In this document: positions 1 to 12,113 of the stretch, piece by piece
Layout of the letters: each line of letters starts with the position of its first letter
How positions within the stretch are numbered: the first letter of the stretch is position 1
Source: Serinus canaria
Taxonomy: Eukaryota > Chordata > Aves > Passeriformes > Fringillidae
DNA length: 64,000 bases
Direction: 5' to 3'
NCBI RefSeq assembly: GCF_022539315.1
Contig: NC_066315.1
Coordinates: 48,713,174 to 48,777,173, forward strand
Position numbers and translations under genes: made by a program
Notes under the pieces: generated by a model
Told to the model about the DNA's origin: nothing
The model's input: only the letters and a program-made list of their open reading frames with translations
The model's database searches: none

Positions 1-1256
1 ATTGAAATTCCTCCCATTATTCTGGATCTCTCAAAATTTCTTCACATTTCTTCTTCTGACTCCATTTATTTTCTAGATTTACAATAGGACAGTCCTTTCT
101 TGGTGATACTGGTGTTCTAGGGGCTTTGCTTCTACATGCCATTTAGAGCCTGATCACCAGTGTGGGTTCTTTGGTTTTAATGCAGATACCAAACATTCCT
201 AGAGAAACATACAGCTTTAGGACATAATTTAAAATGTGATGAGCACATGGGAAGCTAAAACTTGAAGACTATAGTTGAGGTAGCAATGTGTTTTACTGTG
301 TAAATTACTTCGTAATACTTTAGCTTTAAAACCAGAAACATTTTATTTCTTTTAGCATGAATATTGAATCTGATAAGGTTAAATCAGACAAGCTATCAGA
401 GCTGAAGGATTACTACTAAAAGCTAACTTATAGGTCTGATAGGGAAGTTGGAGGCTGGCTTTGCCTGAATTTCAGAAGCTGTGAAAGACACTGAGAAATG
501 CGGGGACCAAATACACCAAAGCCAACTGATCTGCTCACAAGTACTAGGCCGTCAGGGCACATTAAACAGGAAAAACAAAAAGCACAGAGAATGGATATAT
601 TAGCAAAAGAAAACAAATTTTGACAGGAATGTTTTGGTTCATAAAAGGTAAAGACAGCATTGGGGCTGCAATTTAAAAAGCAGGCAAGAAAGCTAGCATT
701 AATTAAGGTCTTTTGTATAGGCATCAGAAATGTGATGAGAGTGGTCAGGAGGCCATGGACACCTAAACTGAGCTGGTGGAGAGAAGACAGAGGAGAGCTG
801 TAAATTCAATCTTCTGCAAGGAGAGAGATTTCATGAGCATAAAGTGGGTATGACTTCAGGTGGCTGGAATCTCCCTCGGAGCTGCCATTCCCATTGCTCA
901 TTTACATTTATTGCTTTTACTGATACTCCTTTTCTTGCTCTCCTGTTGATTTCTACCATAATGTTCTCATTTGAGCCTTGCTGATTTAAACACTTGTGCG
1001 TTCTGGGAGGACAAAAGAAGATGTATTGATGAGACCCCCTGCTTCATAAGGAGAAGAAATATACATGAAAATGACGGTACACTTAAGATAACTTAAAGTT
1101 TTCTAAGTGCATGCATATCTGCAAATGGTGGGCAAAGGCTCTCTGTCTTTCTACTATAGAAGGCACAGTACCTGAACATTTAGAAAGGAACCACTTAGAA
1201 GTCACATCCTTTGAGACTACTGAGAAACAGCTGGGAGAACAAAGAATATGACAAAA

Positions 1257-1284
1257 ATTTATTGTGTAAAACTACACAATAAAT
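1257..1284. repeat. Perfect hairpin, 12-bp stem, 4-nt loop
   Basis: Left arm ATTTATTGTGTA at 1257-1268, loop AAAC, right arm TACACAATAAAT at 1273-1284. The arms are exact reverse complements. No terminator role is implied because this is vertebrate DNA. It belongs to a series of short-loop inverted repeats in this window. Confidence 0.8.
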
Positions 1285-1817
1285 CAACAGGCAGTAGCAG
1301 TCAGGTGAGCAATAAGCCATGACAAATGCAGGTATGAGAAATAAAGTCATACAGATCAGAGACAGACATCCCGTGTGTATCTCAGCAGGTTTTTTTGCAG
1401 AATAAAGAGCAAAGAAATACAAATAAATAGCTCATTTGTGATCTAGTTTAACAAATAAAAAGCATAATAACAATGAAATTTCCAGATGCCAGTAACAATG
1501 TCTCTAGCAGCTCAAGTCAGGAAACTCACCAGCTTTCTATCTAAAAACAGCTTGTTTTATATGACTGTTATTTTTAAGATATTATTCAATTGATTTTCAT
1601 AGGGGTTAATTTAAACTTTTCCCTAAAAAGTAATTGTGTTTGGTATTTGGATGGAACACTTCTTGCTCTCTGAATATAAGGAAATAAGAAAAGAGAAGTT
1701 ACAGTTGGATCATTGGGCCTTTGATTTGCCTTCAGAGAAAGCAAAAGTGGTCTGTGCTCTTCAAGCTGAAAATCAGAAATCTGTACATCTTATGCCATCT
1801 TTTTTCTGTGTTCCTCG

Positions 1818-1850
1818 AACTAGACATTTCATCAGATGAAATGTCTAGTT
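1818..1850. repeat. Perfect hairpin, 15-bp stem, 3-nt loop
   Basis: Left arm AACTAGACATTTCAT at 1818-1832, centre CAG, right arm ATGAAATGTCTAGTT at 1836-1850. The arms are exact reverse complements. C and G of the centre can also pair, giving 16 bp around a single base. This is nearly an uninterrupted palindrome of 33 bases, far beyond chance in 64 kb. Such structures can arise by fold-back template switching during replication, which is an inference here. Confidence 0.9.
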
Positions 1851-2924
1851 AATACACAGAATATATGAAAAGGTGTTTGGGTTTTTTTGTTTTCTTTTGG
1901 AAAGAGGAGTTCATGGTTTCAGGGGCTTACTCTGCTGAGATTTAGGTATAGAAAGAAGAGCAACGAGTGAGGGAGAGTAATGACAACTCTGAACATAAGG
2001 TCTCTTCTGTGAGCATGCAATGGGACAGACTCATTTCATTCAACTAACACAGCACCTACTCCAAACTCTGTAGGATAAGCTCCATGAGAAGCAGGTGTGT
2101 TGTATTTCCATCCATAATTCCTTAAAAAAAAAAAACCACTCAACAAAACAGATGCCAAAAGAACCCTAGAAGCAATGAAGAAGACCTAAAAAGATTGGAC
2201 TGCTCTAGGAGTGAGTGAGCTACTTTCTGAGTGAGGTTCTTCCTTCCTGTCTCCCCCAAAATGGAATTCCCTGTGGAACTGGCAGCTCCCCAGATTTTTT
2301 CAGCTGTTAGGCTTAGTATCTTCACAGGGACTGCTGTGCAGGATGTTGGCTGTTGAACAGAGCCATCTGTATAACCTGCTGACATAGGTCTTAAGTTAAA
2401 GAGTCTCTCTGGGGGACTCTGAACAGCCCACTGATCATTCCTATCCTGCAAGAAGGGAGTCATCTGGCAGGAGCATCAGCATGTGCTTTAAGCAATGATG
2501 AGTGTCAAATATTGACATTTTGAAAGAGCCCAGGCTGAAGAACTGCACGGAGACATAGACTCCCAGCCTGTCTGTTAGAGTCATGTCTGATAGGGATTGA
2601 CTTATCCAAAGTACACTGTGCTCTCTCCTCACCCATGAGAGTTACCAAAGCAATAAATATGTATCTTTTCATTTGGGTAATTATTTTGGCACGCAGGAAA
2701 TCTCTGTTGATGTCATATTGCCAAAGTAAGAAGAACAGGTGGAAGCTTTTTGTTGTAGAGTGCAATAATCAGTAACTAGACAGAGACATGGTTCTTTAGT
2801 TTAAATATTGAAGGAGACACATTATTTGTTCTTCAAACCTATATAAAATTATTCTTACATCAGGATTATGGAATTTTCTAATTAAATTAATTGCATCCAC
2901 ATTTGAATGATGCACATGTTTGGG

Positions 2925-3006
2925 GTTTTTTTGTTTTTTGTTTTTTTGGTGTTTTTTTTTTTTTTTTTTGGTTTTTTTTTTTTTTTTTTTTTGGTTTTTT
3001 TTTTCT
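2925..3006. repeat. T-rich low-complexity tract with spaced GG
   Basis: About 80 bases that are almost all T on the plus strand. GG dinucleotides at 2948-2949, 2970-2971 and 2993-2994 fall 22 and 23 bases apart, so the tract reads as two or three copies of a T20GG-like unit. The lysine-rich and phenylalanine-rich frames crossing it are translation of this tract, not proteins. Confidence 0.9.
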
Positions 3007-6000
3007 GACCAACAGTTTCCCAAGAAATGAGAAGCCTGAGCAGTGGCAGGAGCACATAAATGAAAAGCACCTCCTGATAAGCTATCAGTTGATTTTAGGT
3101 TTCGTCCTTAGGTATGACAGCTGGAAGAGTTTACTGTCTTGAAACTGAACACAGACTCACAGCAGAGAATTGTCAGCACCTTCTACAAGGAGGAGAAGAA
3201 AAGTAAGTGAAATGGAGCAGACAGAATTCAAGCACTCATATTTCTGAGTTTCATCTGAAACTGTCCTGTTTTGAATGTATCTAAAGAGACTCTCCTGTAA
3301 CTGATTTTCCCAGGCATGTAGTGTACCATTAAAAAAAATTATTAATACGTGCATCTCTGGAAACTAATATTTCCTGAAAATGCTTACCTCTGGTTCTCCT
3401 CTTACAAAAATCAATTAAACCCATGTTTTTAACTACTTCCCCCCTCACTGTTGCAAACTGGGGTTCCCAGATTTCCTCTCTCTCCCTCCAAACCCTCTTG
3501 AAAACAACATCCAGAGGAAGAAATAGAGTCACCTACATGGAGGACCCATATGGAAATAAACCTTGTCAGGCTGGGCAAGAAGCTCATTTCCTGGTAGCTT
3601 TTGCTCCAACCTGTCTCCCCTTTTTTGTTCTAGAAAAACAGAGCCATGAACATTTTTTGATCAAGTCATGTATTCAATGGTTTCAGCCCTCCTTCCTGGT
3701 TTTAAATGATTCCTTTTGATTCGCATTAATTTGGTGGATACTCAAATAAACCAAATGAATGGTTTATGCAAATTTGACTGTTGCTTTGAGAGATTTCTCA
3801 TTATTCATGCTGTGTGATTGATTGTTGAAGTCTCAGGGTATTGTTTCTATTCCAGGAGTGGAGAAGTCCTACAACCAAGAGGAGATTTCAAGATGGCCAA
3901 ACACCATCAGGGCTGTTCTTCATAAAAACATCAGTTATTACCAGTGTCTAACATATTTCCCCTTTCTGCAAAAGAAAAATTTATATATAAAAAAATTCAA
4001 GGCTTTTGACATGCAAAGCAAAGGGGAAAGGATAATTTAATGAGCCTGCTACTTTTCCCCTGTAGAAATTTCTGTAATTATGTGGCACTCACCCAGGAAA
4101 AATCTTTGAAATTATTTCGCAATCATTTGCAAATACATAAAAATAATTTGTCATATAGGAGATCTTCAGAGGAAATGTCTTTAAGACTTGGTTAGTGGTT
4201 TTGCTCAGCTGATAAGCTAAGCTACCATAAATTCATGTTCTTTTGTAGGTGATTTTCTTTATAAACAAGTGAATATGGTATTGTTCACCTGGTATTGACA
4301 GCTAGACACTGACAGTGGCATGCACTGAAATCAGAAGCTCTTGAGAAAAAGTGGTCAGAACAACCAAGTATACCTTTTGTGAAGTCCACTGCTTAAGATC
4401 ATACCTAAGGGGTCTGAAAGCTGGATGAGAGGTACTTAAGCCTGCTTCTCGTCACTGTTCCCTCTTCTTAAGCCTTACAAATTTGCTACTTGTGTAGGTC
4501 TTCTCTAAAAAAAAGAAAAAGCACCTAAAGCCCATTTTATCATAGAGACTAATAGAAAAAGAAAGAATTCATGAGGGAAGGGAGTGTTCTCTACATTAGT
4601 ATGTATAGAGATGAAATCCTGGGTTGGACAAACCCTTAGCACACTCTATAAAGTAATTATTTTGGTTCACTCTGTGTTTTCCTCTGTAATGGTGATTTAG
4701 GGTATTTTTCTTTCACAGCTTTTCTTTCTTTAAATACTACACATGATTCTTTAAATACTACACACATCTCTTTATACAAGGCCCTTACATTATACTACAG
4801 CCAACATGACAGCACAGGGGAACAGTCTCAAACAGCACAGCTCCCAGAAATCTGGCATTTCCCAATCTTCTATCATTTAGCCCTTTTTTTTCCCCTCCAA
4901 ATAATGATCTCATAGGAAGTGCTGATATAATACTCTTATAGTCAAATGCACTGAAGATCCCCTTAAAGACATGTGGATACTGGCATTCAGCAGGAGACTT
5001 GCCCTTCCTAATACCTCTGTTATGCCCCCTTTTTGAACTCTTCCTGCCCTTTTATCACAAACCCAAAAAGTCACCTTATCGCACCCTTCTGCAGTCCCTC
5101 TCTGCATCAGCTGGCCCTTACTAATTTGTCTTGAAGCTTCCTTTGTTCTTTTTCCCTGCTTCAAAATAATTTTTATGCTCTGCTGCCTTTATAGGAAAGT
5201 ATATTGATTCGAATGGAAAATCCATGTTGTTACTTCCTCCCTCTGACCCCTGTTTATTGACACTATTTCAATGGATGGGAACTTTGTACATGTGGAAAGC
5301 ACCTACAGCAGAGATTCTCAGCAATAAAATCTCCACAGAAAACAAGAGACCTGAATAGTGTTTCAAGAAAATATTCTGGTTTCTGTGAGCCAGCACTGCA
5401 TCTTCAACAGCAATTTCACTCCCACTCTAAGAGAAAATTTTTACCCTCATGAGTGAAATGTGTTTCCTCTTGTACACTGAATAACCTTGGTCTTTAGTCT
5501 AGATCTGAAAATGCTGTATCTGCGGCACCAAAGCTCTTTACTTCACCTAATGACTGAACTTTCTGATCTCAGACATTTAATCTCTGTGTGTAAGCATGAC
5601 AAGCTGGCTCAGAAAATGAGAATTGCAAATCACATTCTCCAGAAGAGAAGTAAAATTCTCACATTATGTGAGCAACATGATTGTTTTATCTAAAAGGACA
5701 GATACAAAGCAACATTGAAAAATCTGACACCAATTAATATTGCCCCCTAATTTCTCAAAAGAAAATTAGTGCACATAATTCTTCACACATTTACCCAAAA
5801 AAGGTCAGATCATTACCTGGTATTTTCTGGCACAGTCCAGTTAAGAAATTAGGGCCATGCTGATTTATACCAGCTAAGGATTTTGATCCCATGCTTGCTA
5901 ACTCTGCTCTGGTATTTTTCTTCTGTCTGTTGACTTTTTCGTTAGTTAACTAATGTGTGATTTATTTTGATGAATAGGACAATTGTCCTCAATTTGCTTT

Positions 6001-7118
6001 TGTAATTAAGGTACATGATCAACCACTTGTTTTTCAAAAGTATGTTGACCTCTTAAGGTCAGTTTAAAGGAAAAAAAATGTTACTTTGCCTCTACAGAAA
6101 CATGTGGAGTCCTTGAAAAAGCTGTAGACATCTAGAGAAAACAATTCTGAAGTCCTTACAAGCTAAGTACCTTGCACAGACACATTATAAAACTCTTTTC
6201 CATTTCTCAACAAGAGCAACTTTGTAATAGAAATAAAAGCACAAAAACATTAAAGTTCTGGTGGCCGTGGAAGACATTCTCTGCACAAATATGCACCATA
6301 TTAATTGAAATGTAGTGACTGTAAAAATGTTAAACCTATTCTAAGGTAGGTAGAGAGTAGAACACTGAATTAAATTACACTAATGATTTATTTCTTTTAC
6401 AGGTATATTGCATTTTATTCCCACTGAATTCCAACCTGCATGAATAACTGAATTCCTCACATGTCAGAGACAGGCTAGTTTTGTGGCATTTCCACCTAGG
6501 TCTCTAGCAGGAGAGATTACCTCATGAGGGAGCCTGTTCCTAAGTATACTGCAGGTAGATAAGATATTCAGGAGACTCAACTCTGTTCCTGAACTTCTCC
6601 ATGCTTCACTCTACTGGAGTAGCTTCCAAACTTTGTATTACATCATCATATTACAGCAGCACAAGGAGAAAGGCCTTGGCATGTATGTGATAAGATTGCT
6701 TTCAGATATGAGCAAAAGATAACCAAAAATATAGCAGGGTTTACCCTGCCCAAATATTTATGGGAAAGAGCAAATGCTTTAAAAGGCCAACATAAATAAC
6801 AGGAGGAAATTATAGTTTACATTTTTATCTTGTGAGATAAATCATGAAAGAATTCAGCAACTTGCTTAGAGACCTGATTCTTGATCTGATGCTACTTGCC
6901 ACCAGTGCTTTGATCGGTGTTAACTCACAACTTCCATGTGAAGCTCAGTCTTTTCTTTCTCATTCTTTCACTAGAAAGCATTGAGAGACGCTATTGGAAA
7001 ATTTTCAACAAAAAAATCATCGAGAACCCATTTAAAAAAGACCAATTTATCCATGACAGTGATCTTCACTGTACTGACACAATTTGCTAAAATCCTGTTG
7101 AAAGAACAAGTTTTCTTC

Positions 7119-7121
<3 letters not shown>
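3007..7121. other. Gene-free AT-rich unique sequence
   Basis: No gene recognised. The longest open frame is 98 codons (3423-3719, plus), with no family features. A 21-bp near-tandem duplication lies at 4726-4767, and there is a 12-bp palindrome TTAGTTAACTAA at 5942-5953. Nothing else stands out. Confidence 0.65.
4726..4767. repeat. Near-tandem 21-bp duplication
   Basis: Two adjacent copies (4726-4746 and 4747-4767) share TTCTTTAAATACTACACA and differ only in the last three bases. A local slippage-type duplication. Confidence 0.75.

Positions 7122-7153
<32 letters not shown>
7122..7153. repeat. Poly-A homopolymer (A32)
   Basis: An uninterrupted run of 32 A residues. The sequence immediately upstream does not resemble CR1, so I cannot assign it to a retroposed element. 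It explains the lysine run in an overlapping short frame. Confidence 0.95.
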
Positions 7154-7155
<2 letters not shown>

Positions 7156-7460
7156 CTTTTATGGCGGAAGAAGATGGGAAAAATTTGCAGCTTCCAAAAC
7201 ATGAGGTTCAGGCCTACAGAGAAAAGAATACCAGGCACCTACACAAAAAGTTGTAGAACACATACTTTTAGTAGAGGAGCTTACATGAGCAGCAGAAGCC
7301 ACAGACAAGCACAAACTAGAGATAAAGTGATGGTAATGGACTGAAAAAGGAGTGCAGCTCTGAAGAATAGCTAGAAAGAGAACCATCTGGCAGAATTATG
7401 TCTAAAAGATGTTGGTAATGAAATATGCCCTATTCCATTTCTTGAGGGTTTAGGAAAATG

Positions 7461-7503
7461 GTTTTTTTTTCATTTTTTTAAATAAAGATTTTTTTTTTTT
7501 TTT
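7461..7503. repeat. T-rich low-complexity tract
   Basis: Three T runs (9, 7 and 15 bases) separated by short A-containing spacers. Simple low complexity. Confidence 0.85.
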
Positions 7504-10500
7504 GCATCTTTAGTTTTCCACCATTTAGCAGAACCTCAAATCTGACTTTTCTAAAAGGGGACAATGGTTCCCGTTTACTAGACAAGCATGGTTTGTTTAT
7601 GTCATAAACTTCTTAAAAATAAGTACTGTAAAGTTTTTTACATGATTTTAGATAGATTTTTAAAAGTATGGAGAAGTGGTGATAAATCACCACTGATCAA
7701 AATTCAGATATTAGACATATATTAAAGCAGGTAAATGAGCTGAGTCATTTAGGAATAACTCAGCACCATTTCTAATTTAAGATACCTTCAAATGTTTAAC
7801 ACTGAGCTCTGATGTCTAAAATGTCAGTTTCCTGCCTCAAGAAAGAATATTCTTCTCAAGCGTGGCATATCTTTCTTAGATTCACTGTTAGAGTTGTTCC
7901 GGAACTTTCTTGCTCAATATGAATGTTCTGTGATGAAAGGAAGTTCACTCTAACAGGGGCATTCCAAACTGGCATGCAAGTAACCTGAGGAATGGTATGG
8001 AAGATGCAAACACCTTGAGACAATACTGATCTTGCATATCAGATTTGCTCCCCTAATATTTGCTAGGACATTTTCCAAGTACACTGATCTCAGTCTTCAA
8101 AGAATTTTTCCAGCTTAATTTTCAGGGTTCAGTGAGTCTGGGTAAGATCTGGATTACTTGAGGTGCACCTTTGAAGAAGTAAAAATCTTCTCAAACTCAA
8201 AAGCAGTACTGATTTAATATCTCATTCCCTTTAAAGAATTTAATAAAGAAAAGCCAGACTAAGACTATTACCATTGACTCAGAGCAGCAGGAAATATGGA
8301 TTCACTCCATCAAAACTAAAAGCCAATATGTTTCTTTTCTACTTGACACAAACAATATCTCACAAGCCCCAAACCTGACGTCAGTTTGGAACCACCCAGG
8401 TTTACCTACAGCTTATTACTCACGAATATTCATAGATATTTGATGTCCCAAGTAAAGAAACTGTATTCCATTTTTACCCCTTGCTCACTTTGAAGTTGTC
8501 AGCAAAACTCAGATGATGCCCACTTGGTAATGTTAAGGACATAACGTCTCTCCAAATAAATTTCCATAACCATCCACTTCAGGTTACCATCTTTTCCCTT
8601 ACTGTCAATCCATTCATATGCTTTGTCTCATACTTTTAATTATTTACTCTTTTCTATTTTCAATGTTTGTTTCTTTTTTTTTTAAATTTTGCTAATTTGT
8701 CTTTATTGATGAATGCTTTGCACTGTTTCCCCTCTACATTTTTGTTCGTTGTTTTTTCTTCAGTCTTTCAAAGTATTTCAGCCATCTTTCAAATGGCCTT
8801 TTATCCTACTCTTAGATCATTTTTAGACTCTGCTCCTTTCAACTTATTTTCTTCTGTTTTGTTACCCATTTTCTTTAGATTTCTTTTCAACAGATCTGAC
8901 TTTCTCAAAATGTTTCCTTGGAAATACCTTTGACATACTGGCAATGTTTGAACCAGGATGATTTCCTCTCTATAGGTGAAAATATCATGAAAGAATGGAA
9001 TGGACTTGACATCAAAGGCCCCAAAAGACACTGTCTCTGTTAATAGCCCATCTAAATGTCCAGAGGAATTTCTAACTAAAATAAGAACTGATAGAACTGA
9101 TTTTTTGCACATTTAGTGCTATGCCCCGTTAATATATGTTATGCTGTCTGTGAGAAATGAAATGCCACATTAGACAGAAGTAGAAATACTCCAGGGAAAC
9201 ACAATTTAGGAGACTAAATACTCCAGGGAAACACAATTTAGGAGACTATCTGGACTATCTGTGATGTTTCTCACAGATTTGAATAAAAAATGTCCTATGA
9301 GCATCAAACTACAATCCTACTGAAGGGAAAAAAAATGGATAAACCCAGCACTAATAATGCCTAAACTCTGAATTTCTCCAGCACTTCCAGATAAATAGCA
9401 GTTTTACTGTGAAAACAACTGCATATCTATGCATGCATATGAGTTTGGTCTGGCTCTTATGGAATGCAATATTTAATGGTACACAAGAGGCATGGTGTCC
9501 TTATGGTTGCAAATGTGGGACTCAATATTGTCAATACTGTTTTTTAAAGGATACAATAATAATAATAATATGGAAACTGACTTACCTTTTTGTGGGTCAT
9601 GTGAATCAGAGGACTTGTCACCTCAGTCATAATTAATGTGTATAGAAATGCTTCAGTCTGGCTTAACCTGGCTTGAAAACATTTTGGCAGCGCCTTTAGC
9701 CACTGGTTTATGTTTAGCTGCCTGAAGACCCCTGTAGATCTGGGTGTGAAAGGGTACCTCCAACATTGAGACCTCACCTTATTCTGCTCACCTCAACTTG
9801 TCTCCTCACCTTGTTCTGCTTTTTGTTGCTTTTTATCCTTTACAGCCACCTCAGCTTCTCTTCTTCAGACTTGCAGAACTTCCAATAGGATGGCAATGAG
9901 TGGCCAAAGCACAGGAAAAGTACAGGGTCACTGATCTCAGCTCCAGTTTGGGAGAGTGTTTCAGCACAAGTCCTGATAAGGCGACTTTGCTAGACAAGAG
10001 AAAAATGTGACCTAATCCATTAGTTGCTTCTACTGATTCTGATGGACTCCTATTTTTAGAAAACTTATATCTTTCAAAACTATGAAAAAAGTGTTCTGAG
10101 AAGACTATTAGTGGAAATGGGTTAAGATATGGGATGTCTAGACTCTGGGATTTCTCTGGGTATGCCTTTTAACTGGTAATGCATTTTAACTTACATGCAT
10201 TGTGAGTATATCCTCATGAGATAGATATAACAGGGTAAAGAAAATTATGTTTTTCTTAAGTATGCTTAAGACAAGCACACATGTTATGCAGCCAAGAGGA
10301 AAGGAAGTGCGACCTATTTTCTAGAAAGCCTGAAGTAGCCTCACATTAAACAAAGAGAAATAATTTATCCATGTTTAGAGTTCCAGTGATGAGCAATTCT
10401 GTGCTAGCAAACAATGATATTTTCACCCCTTTCTTCATGCTGCTTCTCTCTTAGGAATAGCTGGCACATACTGATTGCTATTAGAGAGCACTAAAGGAGC

Positions 10501-11699
10501 ACATGACTAAACGAACAACATTAGCAACAGGCAACGCTTTGACTGTTATTTTTTCCTTAATGACTCTGAAAACGGTGTAGGAAGGATCAGCTGTGGAAAC
10601 AATTAAAAAGGTGAGAAACAAGACACTGTGTCCCCAACTCAAACTCCTCTCCCATCAATGTAGTTAATATTCTCTAAAATAAATCCTTGATGAGGAGCTT
10701 GTAAAGATATAATGTTTTGTCACTTGAGTGTGGGATGAAATGTTAGAGCTCTTTTAAAAACTAAACAAAAACAAACACTAACAAAAAGCCAAACTGTTTG
10801 AATATCTTGTAACTTTATAAACCTCAGTAACTTTGGAGCCTATTTTACCCACTAATTAGGTACAAACTTCTTCCAGCTTTGTCTCAATGTGATTTAAGAG
10901 TGGTTTCAAGGTAGCTAGTGGACAGAATGGGCATTGGCCTCTACATAGTAGCATGATCTGTAAAACTAAGGTAAAACTTTTACTGGATGCTCAGCATCCA
11001 AATATCTCTCTCAAGATATAACCAGTGTACATTAGAGCAAAAAACACACACAGAAAAGTGTGTTCTCCATGAAGACGCACAAGCTGGTCATGCACATGTT
11101 GTATGCAATTTCTCCTGGTAACATTTGCTGGTTCAGAGTTTGGTTAGGTTAGGAAGAAGAGTATGCCTGGAACCTGAAGGGCTAACACTCAAGTTTGTGA
11201 GAGAGATGCAGCTTGCCCTATTTGTGCTGTTCTTTACCTCTTCACCAAACTCATATTCCATTTCTGAATTTACCCACAAAAACTTTGAAAACATATTGGA
11301 AATTCTTGTGATTATTTCAGATAAAGAAATTAAGTTGCAGAAATTATGAACAGTATTCTTTCAGCTTATAATGTGCCTTATTTTGAAGACAAATGTAGAA
11401 TAACAAAGATATTTAGAAAAGTATTTTGCTTGGTCTATCCAAGTAGTTTTGAATGCTTAGATTAGAAAAGCAGCAATCATCAATTTAGGACAGTGGGGCA
11501 CTGTCTACTGCAGAGTAAAGACTGCAAAGTTAGCTAATTATATATGATCAACCAGCCTGAAGCTTTCAGTGAGTTCGTTTCAGCACACCATGCAAAACCC
11601 AGCCTAGCCAGAAGTGCTGATGTGGCTGGAAAAAAAAAAAATAACCAACAAACCAATGGCTAGTTCAGGAGGTGGACCAGAATAAAAAAAAAAGTCTGA
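7504..11699. other. Gene-free unique sequence
   Basis: No gene recognised. The longest open frame is 103 codons (8801-9112, minus), with no motif. The block contains a small 9-bp hairpin at 7675-7694 (AGTGGTGAT, AA, ATCACCACT), a 10-bp inverted repeat pair at 7885-7894 and 7947-7956 enclosing the palindrome GTTCCGGAAC, the 32-bp tandem duplication at 9184-9247, a short (AAT)n at 9555-9570 and A12 at 11630-11641. Confidence 0.65.
9184..9247. repeat. Perfect 32-bp tandem duplication
   Basis: Two identical adjacent 32-bp units (9184-9215 and 9216-9247), each starting AAATACTCCAGGG and ending TTAGGAGACT. Absence of any mismatch suggests a recent event or strong conservation. It may be polymorphic. 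An imperfect 17-bp repeat with the same 32-bp spacing occurs at 9772-9788 and 9804-9820. Confidence 0.95.
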
Positions 11700-12113
11700 T
11701 GGGACAAAATCTGCTTTGGGCACATCTGGAAACCCGGACCTTTCTGTCCATATCGTTTAGCAGCACAGCATGAGAAGCTGGAAGAAAACACAGAGAAACA
11801 GGAGCCTGAAGCCACTTTAAGGGATCAGAGGCAACTCAGTGCTAAAAAAGCATCTGAAGATGAGCACAAGAGCCAGCTGCAATTGTGGAGACAGGAAAAA
11901 GCAGCTGGAACAAGACTGCAAGAGGGAAGCCAAGCAAGGGCTGCTGAAAAGGCAGAGGCAGGATCCAATATCCCATGTTCTGCTTGCTCACCAGACTTTA
12001 CAACCTTGAGAGCTGTGTACTCACCTTCTCTAAGAGATCTCTTCTCCTGTGGAGACTCTCATATGTTACATACTAACAGAGGTAACAGAAAAAACATTGC
12101 ATACCCATTCTGA
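11700..12113 (+). other. Charged open frame, unrecognised
   Basis: Stop-to-stop open frame of 137 codons. The first ATG is at 11883. Residues from about 20 to 90 are rich in Glu, Lys, Gln, Arg and Ala, with a coiled-coil-like texture. After that the sequence is Cys/Ser-rich and ends at a TGA at 12111. I do not recognise the family. There is no good splice acceptor directly upstream and no start-site context, so it may be chance in a purine-rich stretch or a decayed coding fragment. It is recorded because its composition is more protein-like than other frames in the window. Confidence 0.12.

Larger units (their letters stand above)
1..2924. other. Gene-free AT-rich unique sequence
   Basis: No recognisable gene, RNA or dispersed repeat. 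The open frames present reach only about 107 codons (2140-2463, minus) and show no family motif, signal peptide or plausible splice-framed exon. The block contains two short-loop perfect hairpins (1257-1284 and 1818-1850), listed separately. Otherwise I see nothing to annotate. Confidence 0.65.

Noticed and set aside
2796..3142. Lys-rich and Phe-rich open frames on both strands
   Set aside because: They are translations of the T-rich tract at 2925-3006.
6981..7256. 91-codon frame with a lysine run
   Set aside because: It passes through the A32 homopolymer. Nothing else in it is protein-like.
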